From: Pseudopithomyces maydicus
Lineage: Eukaryota; Ascomycota; Dothideomycetes; Pleosporales; Didymosphaeriaceae
Length of the DNA stretch: 64,000 nucleotides
Assembly: GCA_026873275.1 (NCBI GenBank)
Contig: JANTUC010000003.1
Location: 1,612,001 to 1,676,000 of the forward strand
Direction: 5' to 3'
Part shown: positions 10,924-22,487 of the stretch, piece after piece
Position numbering within the stretch: position 1 is the stretch's first letter
How the letters are laid out: the number at the start of each line of letters is the position of its first letter
Made by a program: the position numbers and the translations under genes
Notes under the pieces: model-generated
Database searches by the model: none
Told to the model about the DNA's origin: nothing
What the model saw: the letters and a program-made list of their open reading frames with translations, nothing else

Positions 10924-12537
10924 ATGAGAATCAATCAGATTCTGAACGCAGCGTCCACTGACAGCGTAAAATCAGAAAGCCGAGCGTCAAAACCTCTGCC
11001 GCTGGAGATGACTGCTTCCACGTCAATAACAGAAAAATTTCCATCCAGGGCATTAAAATGGGAACCGGAAGAAGACAACCTTCTTATCAAGCTACGGCAC
11101 GAGCATGTACCATGGGAAAAAGTAGCAGACACATTTCCTGGAAGAAGCCCCATTTCATGCCGCTTACGCTACCAAAACTATTTAGAAAAGAAACCATGGA
11201 GCGATGATCTTATGGAACATTTTAAGCTGGTGTATGAGCGGTATGTATGAAGTGATTTCTTTATCCTAGATGCGCGGTGCTAATACTTACACAGCTTCAA
11301 AGAGCAGACGTGGGAGCCGGTCGCTGAGGAAATAAATGTTCCTTGGCGCTCAGCTGAATCAATGCACCGCTATCTTGCTCAGAACGAATCCACGCATATT
11401 CCTAAAAGGTTGGAGGAGCCGTCAAAAGCACAATACAGCGATACCCATTTGGAGTCTCATCAGCGACAATATGTCGAGATTCCAGCGAACATCGAGTTCG
11501 AGGAGGATATGAGAAAAAGAACATCTAGCGTTGATCAATCTACAAGATTTGCTAAGCGACAGAAGTCGGAGAATTTTGAAATCTCTCAAGACATTGCGGA
11601 AGTACAGGGTCTCGTGGACTATAACAAGAAAGAGAACGATTGCACTAAGGCACAGCTCACCACACTTTTTCAAGACAAGCCTGCACCACCACTACCTATG
11701 CAGGAAGGTTTCGCTGTTTCTAGCCGTAGTAGCCCAAATTCTTCAGCAAAATGCCGTGGGGTGCAGGATGGACAGGCTGTGTGAGTTGCTGAAGCACCAA
11801 CAACACAAAATGCAATGACAGCTAATTCTGTCCATAGTTCGACGTCCGTATCGAAAAAACAAATAGACCTCAGCTCACTTATAGGACTTGCTCCTACATT
11901 TTCCGTTCTGTTATCCAAACCACGCTTTTTCTGCACTCATTGCCATGAAATCGGAAAATCTAAGGTCATCAAGACCAAACAGGACTGGATACGACATGAA
12001 GAAGACTTTCACGAAGAATCAGGGTTAGAATGGAATTGCAAGGCGTGTAATTATGTGTTTTTTCGGGGCGTTGATTTCAAGAAACACGTAAAACGTACAC
12101 ACAAAAACGTTGGTCTTGAGGGTGGTAAAGTGGTTGTTCAACATCAGCGCCTCTATGCCTGTGGATTCGAGCGTTGCCGCGAGCTGAACTACAGCTATGA
12201 AGATTTTATCAACCACGTTGCAATTCATATGAGTAAAGGCCACTCTGATTGGAACTACAACAGGATCATCCGAAACCTTCTTAAGCATTCGCTTCTTTCC
12301 AAGCCTTGGAAGACAGTCTGTGAAAGTATGGGTCCTTTGTACGGGACCACTCATAAAGAACTAAAATGGGACCGTATCGCAACAGAAAAGATTAGACAGC
12401 AGTTGGAATGTTTCGATTTTGGAGACAGCTTCTCGGAATTTCTTAAAGATCTTTTCGTGGCTGGGGCCTCATCTCCGCATGCTGAACCGAACGTGGTTGT
12501 TTGTGAAGAAGAGCGTGAAGGATTAATAGAAGCATAG
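10924..12537 (+). CDS. Myb/SANT plus C2H2 zinc-finger protein, 500 aa
   Basis: Exons are 10924-11240, 11295-11780 and 11838-12537; the total of 1503 nt is in phase (introns GTATGT...ACACAG and GTGAGT...CCATAG). Residues about 44-85 form a Myb/SANT repeat (KWEPEEDNLLIKLRHEH, then FPGRSPISCRLRYQNYL). A second, weaker one follows (KKPWSDDLMEHFKLVYERF, then INVPWRSAESMHRYL). Exon 3 holds three Cys/His units: CTHCHE...HEEDFH, CKACNYVF...HVKRTH and CGFERCREL...HVAIH, spaced like C2H2 fingers. The middle (about 140-260) is polar and disordered. It is expected to be a nuclear DNA-binding regulator. Myb/SANT genes also occur as accessory genes of fungal mobile elements. Confidence 0.75.
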
Positions 12538-12971
12538 GGAAGGAATAGATCTTTACCTTTGCTGCACAAATGACTTGGGCTGCTCGGATTATGTCCGTAT
12601 ATTTGTACCATTCGCTTTGTCATTAATTTTACAGTAGGGTTGACTAGCCAGCTTTAAATTGATGAGTGAGCTCCAGGGCTCACCTAATACATGTTGAGAC
12701 AGACAGAACCCTCTCAAATTGTTTATGCAGATGGATAAGTACTAGGTTGTACGCAGCAATATGCATATTCCCTAAAAGGGTAGTAGAGTCTACACAATAT
12801 GACAAGTATTTTTGGTGCGTCTTCGATATTAGGCAAGGATCCCGGAAAATCAGCCAATCTTTCTATATGACCTACTATACATAAACATACTCTTCTCCGC
12901 ATACTTGCATCATTTCATTTCAATCCCACCTTCCTACGCCTTGAGCTGTCCATTATTGACATTTTTAAACC
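12538..12971. other. Intergenic
   Basis: AT-rich spacer. A CT-rich stretch precedes the ATG at 12972. No other feature is seen. Confidence 0.4.
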
Positions 12972-13484
12972 ATGATTGAGCTCTTCCGGACGATCTTAAG
13001 TCGTGAACCTCTTCATCTGGTGTATGCCACTGCTATTCTCATAGCAGTCATATATCTACTTTTACCACCTCACCTAGCGGCCACCTCATTCATCAGCGCC
13101 GTTAGTGGTATCGCTCACTACCGAGCTGGTTTGAAATGGGGTTTCATTGCTTTCACTGTAACATTTGCTACCGCCCCTATGATTTGGAGTATCAACATTC
13201 AGGTTCCACGTAAGTTAGACTCAAGTCTCTTACTGATTCTGTTACTCATATACCTAGGCTTAATAAATATTGACACTACCCGCCGTTCGGACTTCGTTTT
13301 CTGCCCGGTTATGGTATCGACAACTATATACGCTTGCGTTAGAAATGGAGCGGCGAACTGGGTTCTTGCAATTCTGTGGCTTATACTTTTCGCATTTAGC
13401 TCTTGGGAATTTCTGTTCCAATTGCTAGTTGTGAATTTTTTTGTTTATTTCTCAAGTCGATTTATCCAGAAACTTCTTTTGTGA
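12972..13484 (+). CDS. Small multi-pass membrane protein, 154 aa
   Basis: Exon 1 is 12972-13209 and exon 2 13258-13484. The 48-nt intron (GTAAGT, TACTGAT branch, ACCTAG) is a multiple of three, so the frame also reads through without splicing (170 aa). Four hydrophobic segments are visible: VYATAILIAVIYLLLP, WGFIAFTVTFATAPMIW, NWVLAILWLILFAF and FLFQLLVVNFFVYF. There is no signal peptide cleavage motif. The function is unknown. It may be a short or truncated relative of larger fungal membrane families. Confidence 0.55.
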   Translation: MIELFRTILSREPLHLVYATAILIAVIYLLLPPHLAATSFISAVSGIAHYRAGLKWGFIAFTVTFATAPMIWSINIQVPRKLDSSLLLILLLIYLGLINIDTTRRSDFVFCPVMVSTTIYACVRNGAANWVLAILWLILFAFSSWEFLFQLLVVNFFVYFSSRFIQKLLL

Positions 13485-13782
13485 ATGAGTACCTATTGTA
13501 AGGAGGTTGCTACTTGATCGGATTTCTGTCAGGAAAGCCTCTAAAAGTTACTATGCTCAGACTCTATATGTGTATGTACTTGGTGACCCACGCAATTTTT
13601 AGCGGAAGGAAGAATAATATAATCTGTGAGAAATGTCTGTGGCTTATGTCGTGCCCAGATTCGTGCCATGGAAATAGTACAGAGGTGGGCCAGAATAAAT
13701 TATAAAACGCATGGCCATTCATCATTTGATTCTCTTTTTCTCATCCACCATCTCCTGACTTTCCACAGATATATCCTTTCAA

Positions 13783-14335
13783 ATGGAGACTGCTCATGAA
13801 CTTGAGCCCCAAGCTTGGGCTTTTCTTCATTATACCTATGCCTCTGCTATCGGAATCGTCTACCTCATTCCTATCTTTTTATTTTTATGTGCGAGACGCG
13901 TCTATCCTAGACCCATAGAGAAAAATTTTGGCGGCTACTTTCATGCTTGTCACTGCCTCGAGCTGCGCTTTTGAGCTTTTACTCTACCTCTACCGAAGGT
14001 CAAATGTATCAGTTCCCCTACTTGCCGTATTCTGCTCTATTAGTGTTGCCCTATTATAAAAAGATTTTGCAACCCCATTTTCCTAGGGCGAGAGTGCTGC
14101 TATGAAATCTGTGCGTTGGTGTTTTCGTCGGATTTGTATTTGAAAGCATTACTACGGCTTCCCTGGTCACCACTAAAAGGCATTTCGACGCTGGTGCGTT
14201 ATGTTTCAACATATTAAGACCTACAATCGCCCTAATGCTATCACTAAATGACATTTTTGCCCTTCCGTCTCGCCGTGCAGGACAGCGCATATCTGAAGAG
14301 ACGCAGCCATTACTCAGACACGTGCATAAAACTTA
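13783..14335 (+). pseudogene. Broken multi-pass membrane protein
   Basis: The start METAHELEPQAWAFL with a first helix (IGIVYLIPIFLFLC) is followed, in another frame, by a second hydrophobic stretch (LAATFMLVTASSCAFELLLY). A third piece ends in SEETQPLLRHVHKT at a stop near 14335. The first shift is at an A5T4 run (13921-13929). The layout recalls the TMD0 of fungal ABC-C transporters, but the match is weak and no nucleotide-binding domain follows. No intron set restores one frame. Confidence 0.35.
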
Positions 14336-14999
14336 ACAACAATGGAGACGATTTGCAGTATCAGGGAATAGAGTGAATATCTACAGAGCTTTAAAATGTT
14401 CATATCACACCTTTTGGCATGGCGTAACCTGAAGACCGTCTGTTCTTTCACCGTTCGCGTTGTTTTAGCCTTTATAAACCGTGGCTTAAACGTACCCATA
14501 CCTCGAGAGCTTGGTATTGCCATATAAAAGCTTGGTTCATGACTAGAAACAATTTTCTATAAATGAATTGCTTTCTGGGCATGCTACCTCTGGCTCAATG
14601 GCAGTGCTGGATTCAACATACTTGACAGTCTCGCGACCACCCGCGTTCATGACCATTGGGTCCGCTGGCTGTACTAGTCCCGCCATGCTACAGGTTGTTA
14701 CGGGGAAAAATCGATTGGGAGCCTAATAACCTTGATCAATTACTGGAGTGCTATAAAGGGTACGACTAAGCGGGTTACAAGCTCATACCAAGCGATTATC
14801 GGCACTCCACGGTAGCCCCGGGCACTTCGACCCCCACACCTGCCTCATCATATCTCAACAAGACATCCACCACTATCTCGGATCGATTTGAGTGTAAGAG
14901 GATGCAGGACCGCACAGTCCAGTCTTTCCTAGTCTTGGATTTTCAGACCGTCTGCGAAGACAGAGGCATCTTCTCGCGTCAGCATACATTCCAACAGCT
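14336..14999. other. Non-coding or decayed sequence
   Basis: Short open pieces in several frames. It may continue the decayed membrane gene, or be the 5' part of the zinc-finger gene that follows. No clear feature. Confidence 0.3.
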
Positions 15000-15727
15000 G
15001 TGGGACATGAAGTCATTCTTCCCCCTGGTGCCTCCCCTACGCCCGAATTAGCTGCCTATCCGATTCCACACACCAAGGCCGGGTCAAACTCCTCGATGCT
15101 TGCTTCGATTAACACTTACACCAATCTGCTCTTAGCAACTCAGTCGAATCTGAACTTGCCGATGGAGGCGGAATACGAGCAGACTGTCACTGCGGATCCT
15201 TTCGTGAGCGGGTACCACCTCATGGAATCGATGGATATTCTTACTGCCTATAGATATTTTCCTAGTGATGGTCATGCAACGCTCCCGAGAAGCACGCTTA
15301 AATACCCGTTCATACACCACAAAACCCTGCGACAGACACTACCACTGATGACAGACTCGCATCGCGGCTCATGGGCGGCCTGTTAATTACAGATATCTCG
15401 ATCCAAAAAGATGCATCACCAGAAAGCCTTTAAGTAAGCCGCTTTTCGCCTTAGGACTCGATTACATGGTTAACATCGCAATACAACCTTTAGTTGCAAG
15501 TGGACCAAGTGCTCAAGGAGTTTCGCGGGGTTCGCTCAATTGAAGCGCCATCAAAAGACGGTACATGGGGATGGTACACCGATTTCTCATGCCATACAAA
15601 AAATTGTAGGCGCAGGGATGAAAGGGGCTTCAGACGGCGTGACACCCTCCTCACGTACTTGCGCAACACACATAATCTGAACATCCCAAAGCACAACTTG
15701 AGAATAAAAGGGAGGCTTTGCGAATAA
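15000..15727 (+). pseudogene. C2H2 zinc-finger protein with broken frame
   Basis: An open N-terminal part (15000-15386) precedes the finger part. From about 15410 the frame reads MHHQKAF. A GTAAGC...CTTTAG intron (donor near 15434, acceptor 15493) then joins it to NCKWTKCSRSFAGFAQLKRH, a canonical C2H2 finger. Just after the last His the frame shifts at a four-G run (about 15565-15569); one more G continues into GWYTDFSCHTKNCRRRDERG and ...RNTHNLNIPK, the second finger of the usual fungal pair. It is probably a nuclear transcription factor, either recently broken or mis-assembled. The link to the upstream open frame is not resolved. Confidence 0.45.
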
Positions 15728-16825
15728 AAGGAATCTCATTTCTAACGACGAAAGAAAAAAGATTCTTAAACCCAGGACCAAGAATTGGGTGCGCATGAAA
15801 GGCAGGGCGTAGAAAACACACACTTCAGATGATTGGCTAGGACATCACCACTCTTTTAGTATTCTAGCATAATCTATGTCTGAGCGTGCGTCTAGGGAAA
15901 TGCACCAACAGATAATATTGCCACGGTCAAACTGCTGCGAATGCCGCGCCCTATAAGAGAATACCCTAGCATTTGCTGCAAGTCTTGTGAACTTCTTCGT
16001 TCTTGGGAACCAGTGGATAGTTCCCTAGATTGGCAACTTCGAGTCAAATGTGTTTCTGATGACAGAGGCTGACATCTACACTAGATACAGGCGCTGCAGG
16101 TGTAATATATGGAGCCTGAATTTTGGCCTGTATACGCAGGCTTTCGTTGGAGCTACCTTGAGCGAATAAAATCCCTAGGTCACTTGTTTTATGAGCACCC
16201 AGGTCAGCTGCAAATCCAAATACATCAACAATGAAGAAATAGCTTGTTCAGTGCCAAGATTCCAGTTATTACCAGCGCATCTGCTTTGTGGCCATCGTGG
16301 AAGAGTCGAGAGAAATACTTTGGCTGTATTAATCGAATTTAGAAGCGTATAACTCATTTGTTAACTTAGTAAATCTATGTACTTTGCTCGTCTTACATCA
16401 TAGTCGCGACTAGGTTCAAGGCTGAACCTATTTCCTTGAGTACCCTTACGCTCACCCCAGAGACAAAAGAAAAGTAATTAGTACGCAGAACGGCGGAATC
16501 CGAGCCTTTTACACGCTCAAGCGAGCCTTGTGACCAATGACACAATCCGAACTCCTTTCTTTGACTCTCAACCTGCTCTGATTCTACCACACGACCCTGC
16601 TACAAAAATGTCTTCTCACCTTTGTGCTAGCAACAAAATATTCTGTCCAATGGATGATATTCTGCCTTGGGCAATAGTGAAGAATTGGTGTCGCACATAA
16701 GAATCGTCTTGTTATCTCATGCATTCTAAGTTAGGAGATGTGATTCACTGGGTGAGACTAGATACAGAGGTGTACTTTCTTCGATTGTGGGTCTCAGTAC
16801 AAAATTCCTGCGATCTTCCTTCGTG
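15728..16825. other. Intergenic
   Basis: Only short frames with no coding character (for example minus 16393-16590). No repeat or RNA gene is seen. Confidence 0.4.
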
Positions 16826-17435
16826 CTATCCCAGAGACTCCTCAGTTTTGATCCGCTTACGCTTTGGAGGAACAACAGCGGATGGACATTCGCGACTTTC
16901 CAAACCGCAGTCTACATGCTCCAGACACCGCTTGAGACAGTCAAACGTCTCTGTGATTTTGCCAAGTTTGTCCTTCGTAGATAAGATAGAAACCTCTACA
17001 TCTGTTACACGCAACGACACACACTTGGACTCGCTCACGCCGCTGGTACATCTCTCTTCATCGCTCTGAATCCTGTTGCAAGTGCTGGAGATTATTTTGG
17101 TAGGGCGATGAGCTTCAGTTGAGCTGCTGTAGGATATTCTGTCAAAATCTGTGGGGTGGTGGTCCTTGAATTGACATTAGCTTAGTACGAAAGGGTCCTG
17201 GATCGGTGCATACCATTTCCACAGAATCTGCGACGGTCGGCGATGCCGGGTTGTCTCGCTTCTTGATGTATAGGGACAGATTATCGACCAATTGAGTTAC
17301 AAAACCCAGAAGATCTGTCGGGAATACAGGCGAAACATCTTTGTTGTCTTCAGCATCCCACTCTCTGAATCTGTTGATGTAGTGTTCGATATCGCTGTAA
17401 TTGGAAATCAATGGGAGATTGTCAATAAGAAGCAT
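16826..17435 (-). CDS. Orphan nuclear-type protein, two exons, 186 aa
   Basis: Exon 1 is 17435-17214 (MLLIDNLPLISNYSD...). The intron at 17213-17165 has a GTATGC donor, an ACTAAG/GCTAAT branch region and a TTCAAG acceptor. Exon 2 is 17164-16826; the total of 561 nt is in phase. The protein is acidic to neutral, has no membrane helix, and ends in a basic stretch (PPKRKRIKTEESLG) that fits a nuclear localisation signal. A helix-rich segment (KLGKITETFDCLKRCLEHV) could mediate dimerisation. No family is recognised. TTTAAATATA at 17538-17547 is a plausible TATA element about 100 bp upstream. Confidence 0.55.
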
Positions 17436-18747
17436 GATTGACCGTAAGGGAAAGTAAATAGTAGACTGAAAGAATGTATTCTAGGCAAATTGCAGCTGAG
17501 GTTTGGAATAGAACTATAAGAGCACGGCGGAACGGCTTTAAATATACAGGCTTCTTCCCCTCACGTGAGATTCTCTGTTAGCCTCGAATGCACCGCCCTG
17601 GCCACGTCCGGAGGTTAACGTACCGGTGATTACGCCCTGCAGGATCGTCCAGGTCACTGTTGATGGTTCCTTTGAACGACGATTGAGGAGGGTAATAATA
17701 ATTCCACATGAATGTAGCGAACGGAAAGGTGCTGAAACCTTCTTAGTTGCAAAATAGTCGAATACATCCTATCACTAAAGATACGGAACATCGGTGAGCT
17801 TCATCATCTTCCCATGCGTCCAGAATCTCAGCACTTGGGTCGAGGCGTAAGTCATGGTTCAATGATGGCTGCTAGCCGCTACTTTCTCTTCCCTTCCCTT
17901 CCCGACCAAGGTAAGCATTTAGTTCAACGTGACAAGCTACATAGAGACTGCCTCAAGGTCAGAAAGAACGGGTCCTAGGTGTGTGAGCCCCAACGGCTAA
18001 ACAGTAGCTTCGGTGTTAGCAATATGGAGCTACTTAAGATTGAGCTCGAGGTATTCATAGCCATTCATCGTATAGACAAATTCCAGCCAAACATTATCTT
18101 TGCTATCCGGTTCTAGGGCAGTGGTTATACCTTGTATCAACTCTAGTAACAGGAGGCGCGCAAGACAGTAGACGCGCCGTTTAATTGACTTCGGTGGCGT
18201 CTCCGATACCGTCAGAGGTTAAGACGCTGCAACTACATGATCTTAAGTTGATGGAAGCATTTCTTAGAAGCCGTGCGCAATGTTTGGACATTTAGAACAG
18301 GTATCTAGCTGCTGTAGTGAGACAGGTTAAGCAAATGACAGACTTGGAGGTGAAAGTGCACAGTGTAGCTATTTCTGCAATGAAAGTTACATATTATAAC
18401 AACTTGAATTGGGGATACATGCAGAAGAAACCCATCTTTAAGATTTCAGCCCCAAAAGATATAATATAATTAGCTAATCTCTGAATTGTTACGTAACGAT
18501 TTGGTCCCTGGCCCATGGGCGAGACCGAAAGGTGACAGTCGTAGAAAGATTCAAAGGACGGACACGCTTTTCCAGCGCTGATAACACAGATTTCATTGTG
18601 CTGTTGGCGGTCTCCTGTGCAGTTCCAGTGAGGTTTCACTCCTCAGAGGGAGTTGGTTGATCCAGCGCTCAGCACGAGTAACGATGAAGCAACATGTATA
18701 GAGAATCTGTGAAGAGTGGCAGATCTGTTTGAATTAGTAGAAGGAAC
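17436..18747. other. Intergenic
   Basis: Promoter region of the upstream gene, then AT-rich spacer. An open minus frame at 18394-18639 has no coding character. Nothing else is supported. Confidence 0.4.
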
Positions 18748-19491
18748 CTATATTAAATGGAGTGACTCGTTTACCAGCATGACCATCATACGAATGCGAA
18801 ACGTCGCTTCTCGGCGTGCTCGAAGAGCAATCAAGGTTCCGATGCTAATACATACAGTCGGAATAGCAATTTCGTTTGTGATCACGATCGACCAAAACAA
18901 AATTCTTATGCTTCGGTTGTTACCTCCTGAGGTTTCATGTTCACGAAGCCTAGAATACCCGACCCTAGCCATCAAGGTTGATCCAGCATATATCGCAACA
19001 AGAAGCACTAAATCGTATATTACTGGGGCATTCCCTTGTCTTCGATTATTAATAAGAGTAGCCATATTCAAAGGCGTTCTTACAGGGTAAGACAAACTAT
19101 GCCATTGAGCACAATGGATGGCACCAGTGCTGCGTACACTACAGGCGGCCACCAAGAATCTGAGAAGATAGCTTGCAGAAACCGTGTGGACTAAAACATT
19201 AGATCTATTAAGAGAGAACGATTGGGATCTTACGTTTGTGCACGCCATACACTGTAGAGTCCAAGTAATGCCTAGCTCTATCCGGCCAGTGTGGTTCTGG
19301 ATGATGGATGCGATCCCGAACGAGAAGAAGCCAATTTGTGCAAAGTCTGAACACGCAAGAGCCCATTGTCTCCATCTCATTTTACCCTGTATGCGTTTGA
19401 TAGCCACAAGGTCGCGTTGTGTGGCCGCGGTGGTGAGCAACAATCCGACAATGAAGGATACGAGGGTAGCAGCAAAGAGACTGTTTTCCAT
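18748..19491 (-). CDS. Multi-pass membrane protein, three exons, 218 aa
   Basis: Exons are 19491-19234, 19190-19084 and 19039-18748; the total of 657 nt is in phase. Introns are 43 and 44 nt (GTAAGA...TTTTAG and GTAAGA...TCGAAG). The frame is open through both introns on the unspliced strand, which hides the correct middle exon (STRFLQAIFSDSWWPPVVY). Hydrophobic segments: FAATLVSFIVGLLLTTA, FFSFGIASIIQNH (weak), VVYAALVPSIVLNGIVCLTL, LVLLVAIYAGSTLMA and ILFWSIVITNEIAIPTVCISI. The family is unknown. Confidence 0.6.
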   Translation of the reverse strand: MENSLFAATLVSFIVGLLLTTAATQRDLVAIKRIQGKMRWRQWALACSDFAQIGFFSFGIASIIQNHTGRIELGITWTLQCMACTNVRSQSFSLNRSNVLVHTVSASYLLRFLVAACSVRSTGAIHCAQWHSLSYPVRTPLNMATLINNRRQGNAPVIYDLVLLVAIYAGSTLMARVGYSRLREHETSGGNNRSIRILFWSIVITNEIAIPTVCISIGTLIALRARREATFRIRMMVMLVNESLHLI

Positions 19492-20228
19492 GATAAAAAT
19501 ATCTGTGCTCCCAGAGATGAGGGGAGCTCTATATCAATGGCCCGTCTGCCTATCGGCGGTTCCGTCGGCTTTGGGTAGATTAAAGATCGTGCGCAGGGGG
19601 CTGTAGGGGACACTGCTTCAGCTTGTTGGGATACTTACTATCGCTATTTCGGCTCACGTTACTTGGTAAGACTTGACGCGATGCATAGGTGCCCTTTGCC
19701 ATCACTGCTGCTCACTAGCTGCTGCGGAAGGCCCGTATAATGCCTCCATTGAAGCACCGTGGCGTGACTAGTAGGGGTGATCCTACAGCTGCAGATAGAT
19801 TTTTGATTTCTCGGCGATACGAAGCGCCACTTGACCCAAATTTGAGGCGCCGTAGGAAGTTATTTCAATAGAACTAAGGTGTCTTTATGATTCCTGGTAG
19901 TAGAGAAAGAAGTCGCGGAAGGCGCGTAGAACAGTCCGACCTGGTGAGGACATGAGCTGCATCAGTCGGAAACAACGACTCGCGTGAGGCTCATCGATTT
20001 GCTCAGCTCCAAAATTGATCGAATTAGGCCTGAATCTGTGAGAGGATTTGTCCCTTCTGCTCTTCATTGCTATCAAGCGACATGAAAGTTATAGTAGCGA
20101 GATGTCGGATTCTTTCAACCCGTCATACCCACACCTTTAGCCATGCTTTATCATGTGAACGCGGCATCTCCGCGTTACAGGAGACGCCGATAGGGCATCA
20201 CTAAGAAATCTACAGCTCTCTCTGAGCA
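19492..20228. other. Intergenic
   Basis: Open frames on both strands near 19366-19613 mirror each other and are not gene-like. The minus frame 19885-20076 is basic and short. No feature is supported. Confidence 0.35.
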
Positions 20229-20570
20229 CTATCTTATCACAAGAGCTACCCCGTGGGATCGAAACTCCTTGTTTGTGCAGCAGTTGGCGAGGATCGAGGG
20301 ACGTGCTGCAAGGCGGGCGGTCGGGTATGGTGCATCTAACTCTATTGTATATTCAGCAAGTCGCCTCGAAGTTCTTTTTCCACTGACTCTGATCAGGTTT
20401 ACGCTTTTGCGATCAACGTCGTCTTTAATACCTGCACAAGTCTTCTTCGAAAGTGCGAACATATACGTATGCTTGGGTTGGATGACCACAGGTGGAACAG
20501 CACCGCGAAAGGTGTGTTCCGAAGCGAAGATAATCCCGTCACAGTGTATCAACCGCTCCGGTGATGCGGC
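20229..20570 (-). CDS. Possible terminal exon of an unknown gene
   Basis: The minus-strand frame is open from an AAATAG acceptor near 20571 to a stop at 20229. Its composition is protein-like (HCDGIIFASEHTFRGAVPP, IQPKHTYMFALSKKTC) and its end is basic. I find no supported upstream exon with an ATG, and the opposite strand is open as well, so this may be chance. Confidence 0.25.
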   Translation of the reverse strand, partial: AASPERLIHCDGIIFASEHTFRGAVPPVVIQPKHTYMFALSKKTCAGIKDDVDRKSVNLIRVSGKRTSRRLAEYTIELDAPYPTARLAARPSILANCCTNKEFRSHGVALVIR

Positions 20571-20863
20571 ACTATTTACGTAGGTGCGTGGATAAGTGTG
20601 ACCCTAGTATGCCAAGAGTTTCACCGAATCTTCACGTGCTAAAGATGAGGCCTATTTTGCAAGACAATGTAACTATATTGTACGTAGAATGTTATGTAAG
20701 CAATCTGATTGGAGAGTTCTTCCATGCATCTGGGAGCCCTCTAAATTCGTCTGTGTCATAAATAGTGCGGCATGCAGGAAAAGGGCGCTGCAAACCATCT
20801 TTTTAGACACCTTATGCCACCAAAATCATCCGCCTCATATTTTCCCACAGTCGCTTCCTTACA

Positions 20864-20870
20864 TATATAA
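20864..20870 (+). promoter_or_regulatory. TATA-like element
   Basis: TATATAA lies about 57 bp upstream of the ATG at 20927, a normal fungal spacing. Confidence 0.4.
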
Positions 20871-20926
20871 AGCATAGAAGTGGTTATTCTCTTAACCATA
20901 CCGACATTTTGATTTACCGTATCAGC

Positions 20927-21982
20927 ATGGATGCGATCGTGGACAAGATACGCCAGGATCTCATCGAACTTGTCGTTTCCTATCAAGGAGAGAATGTGAC
21001 GCAACGCTTGATGTCCGAATTCAACCATGCCATCTTCTTGATCATCCCTGACAAGATAAGAATCAAGGACATGGAACAATCTGCCGAGTTTAGGGAAGAG
21101 ATGATGAATGTCTTCGACGAACAAGATCCCACGAAACCCGGGACGCCATACCTTGGGCAGCTGGAAGATCAGGACAGTTGTTATGCCGCAAGGAACTGCA
21201 AATTCGAGTTTGGACAAACGCTTCACCAATGTTCCTCTTGCGAAAAGAATTTTGTGTGCGAAAAGCACAAAAACAGCATATGTATGCTATGCCTGGCTGT
21301 TAGAAATACAACCCAAACAAACAAGAAGTCCTCGAACGGCAAAGATGAAAGGGAAGCAAAATTGGAGGCCATAGGAGATCATAAGGAAAATGGAGACAAC
21401 AAGAAAGCAACTAATGACGCAGGAGAAGCAGAAAATAAGGAAGAAAAAGAAGATGACGAAGAAGAAGGAGAAGGAGAAGGAGAAGATATAGGAGTAACTA
21501 AAGATGAAGAGATGGACAATAGAGAAATAGACATGGGCCGTAGAGGCGAAGGTGTGTCTGACAAACATATGAGCACCACTGTTGGAGATGGAGGAGAGGA
21601 AGAAGAAGAGGGAATTAGAAACATGGATACTGGAGACCAAGGCACATATGATGGAAACGGCGTGACCATTCACAAAAGCACAGGTGAGACCCATGATATG
21701 ATATCAAAGGAGAAGAAACACGCGCGAACCGCAAAGTTTCAGGTTGAAAACATCCAAAATCTATCAATGGATGACTTCAGGTTTGAACGAGAAAATTTCA
21801 TAACCGAGCTTCAGGTCTGTCAGGTGCGAACAAGATCGGGAGAGCTAATATGGGTTTTGGTAGAAGATTATATCTACCTGAAAAATGCGCATGTGAGAAA
21901 TGAGGCTAACAACGATGGTGATGAATCAGAGGGGTCAGATTTTGGATGGAAGAATCGTGAGAATGCAGACATTGGGAAGTAA
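20927..21982 (+). CDS. Acidic Cys-rich protein, 351 aa
   Basis: The ATG at 20927 (MDAIVDKIRQDLIEL) is preferred because it follows the TATA element. Near residues 84-124 is a Cys/His cluster (CYAARNCKFEFG, CSSCEKNFVCEKHK, CMLC) that looks like a zinc-binding knuckle, distantly like AN1 or B-box fingers. From about 140 to 260 follows a very acidic, Glu-rich low-complexity segment encoded by GAA/GAG triplets. The C-terminal third is folded-looking (VRTRSGELIWVLVEDYIYL). It probably acts through protein or histone binding in the nucleus, but this is inference. No family is named. The triplet-rich segment is liable to length variation. Confidence 0.6.
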   Translation: MDAIVDKIRQDLIELVVSYQGENVTQRLMSEFNHAIFLIIPDKIRIKDMEQSAEFREEMMNVFDEQDPTKPGTPYLGQLEDQDSCYAARNCKFEFGQTLHQCSSCEKNFVCEKHKNSICMLCLAVRNTTQTNKKSSNGKDEREAKLEAIGDHKENGDNKKATNDAGEAENKEEKEDDEEEGEGEGEDIGVTKDEEMDNREIDMGRRGEGVSDKHMSTTVGDGGEEEEEGIRNMDTGDQGTYDGNGVTIHKSTGETHDMISKEKKHARTAKFQVENIQNLSMDDFRFERENFITELQVCQVRTRSGELIWVLVEDYIYLKNAHVRNEANNDGDESEGSDFGWKNRENADIGK

Positions 21983-22487
21983 TCTAGAAAAAGAGAGGTG
22001 TCTTGAGAAAGGCATGCGTCTCCCTTGACTTGACATTCCTCGTTGACTATAAATAAGGTTGGTCTGTAGATATACGACAAGTGAAATTGTATTCTCACAC
22101 CAGTATCGTTCCCTTTTTTGGGCGCGTTGATCCATACAGCGCCTTTATGTTAGCTTGTTTGACGCGTGACGGTCTCGGGCCTGTTAACTAGTTACCCTTT
22201 TTAAAAAGGTTTTCGGCAAGATTATTTAGTTAGTGCTGGTGCAAGTCATATAATTATTCAACGTCGATAATCATTGTTTTCTATTCACAATAAGGTCACC
22301 CACTCCGAATCGAGACACACGTACATACGAAACACATTTTCATAAAACGCTTTATGTTCCTTTCTCCAATCACATTTTCGTGCATACGATGTTCCTATAC
22401 CATACTTGAGCACTTTGACCATCTACGCCTGCATCCCAAGGTTTAGACGAGAGTGGCGTATGTAGCCTACAAAAGAACGTCGAGAAG
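21983..22487. other. Intergenic
   Basis: AT-rich spacer; no gene or repeat is recognised before the transposon relic. Confidence 0.4.

Noticed and set aside
14560..14640. tRNA-like stretch (TGGCTCAATGGCAGTGCTGGATTCAA)
   Set aside because: Resembles D-arm and T-arm pieces, but no acceptor stem or anticodon arm pairs around it.
13783..14700. A full ABC-C transporter
   Set aside because: Only TMD0-like helices are suggested; no Walker A, signature or Walker B motif follows.
21287..21694. Hydrophobic Ser/Phe-rich minus-strand ORFs
   Set aside because: Complement of the GAA/GAG-rich acidic segment of the plus-strand gene.
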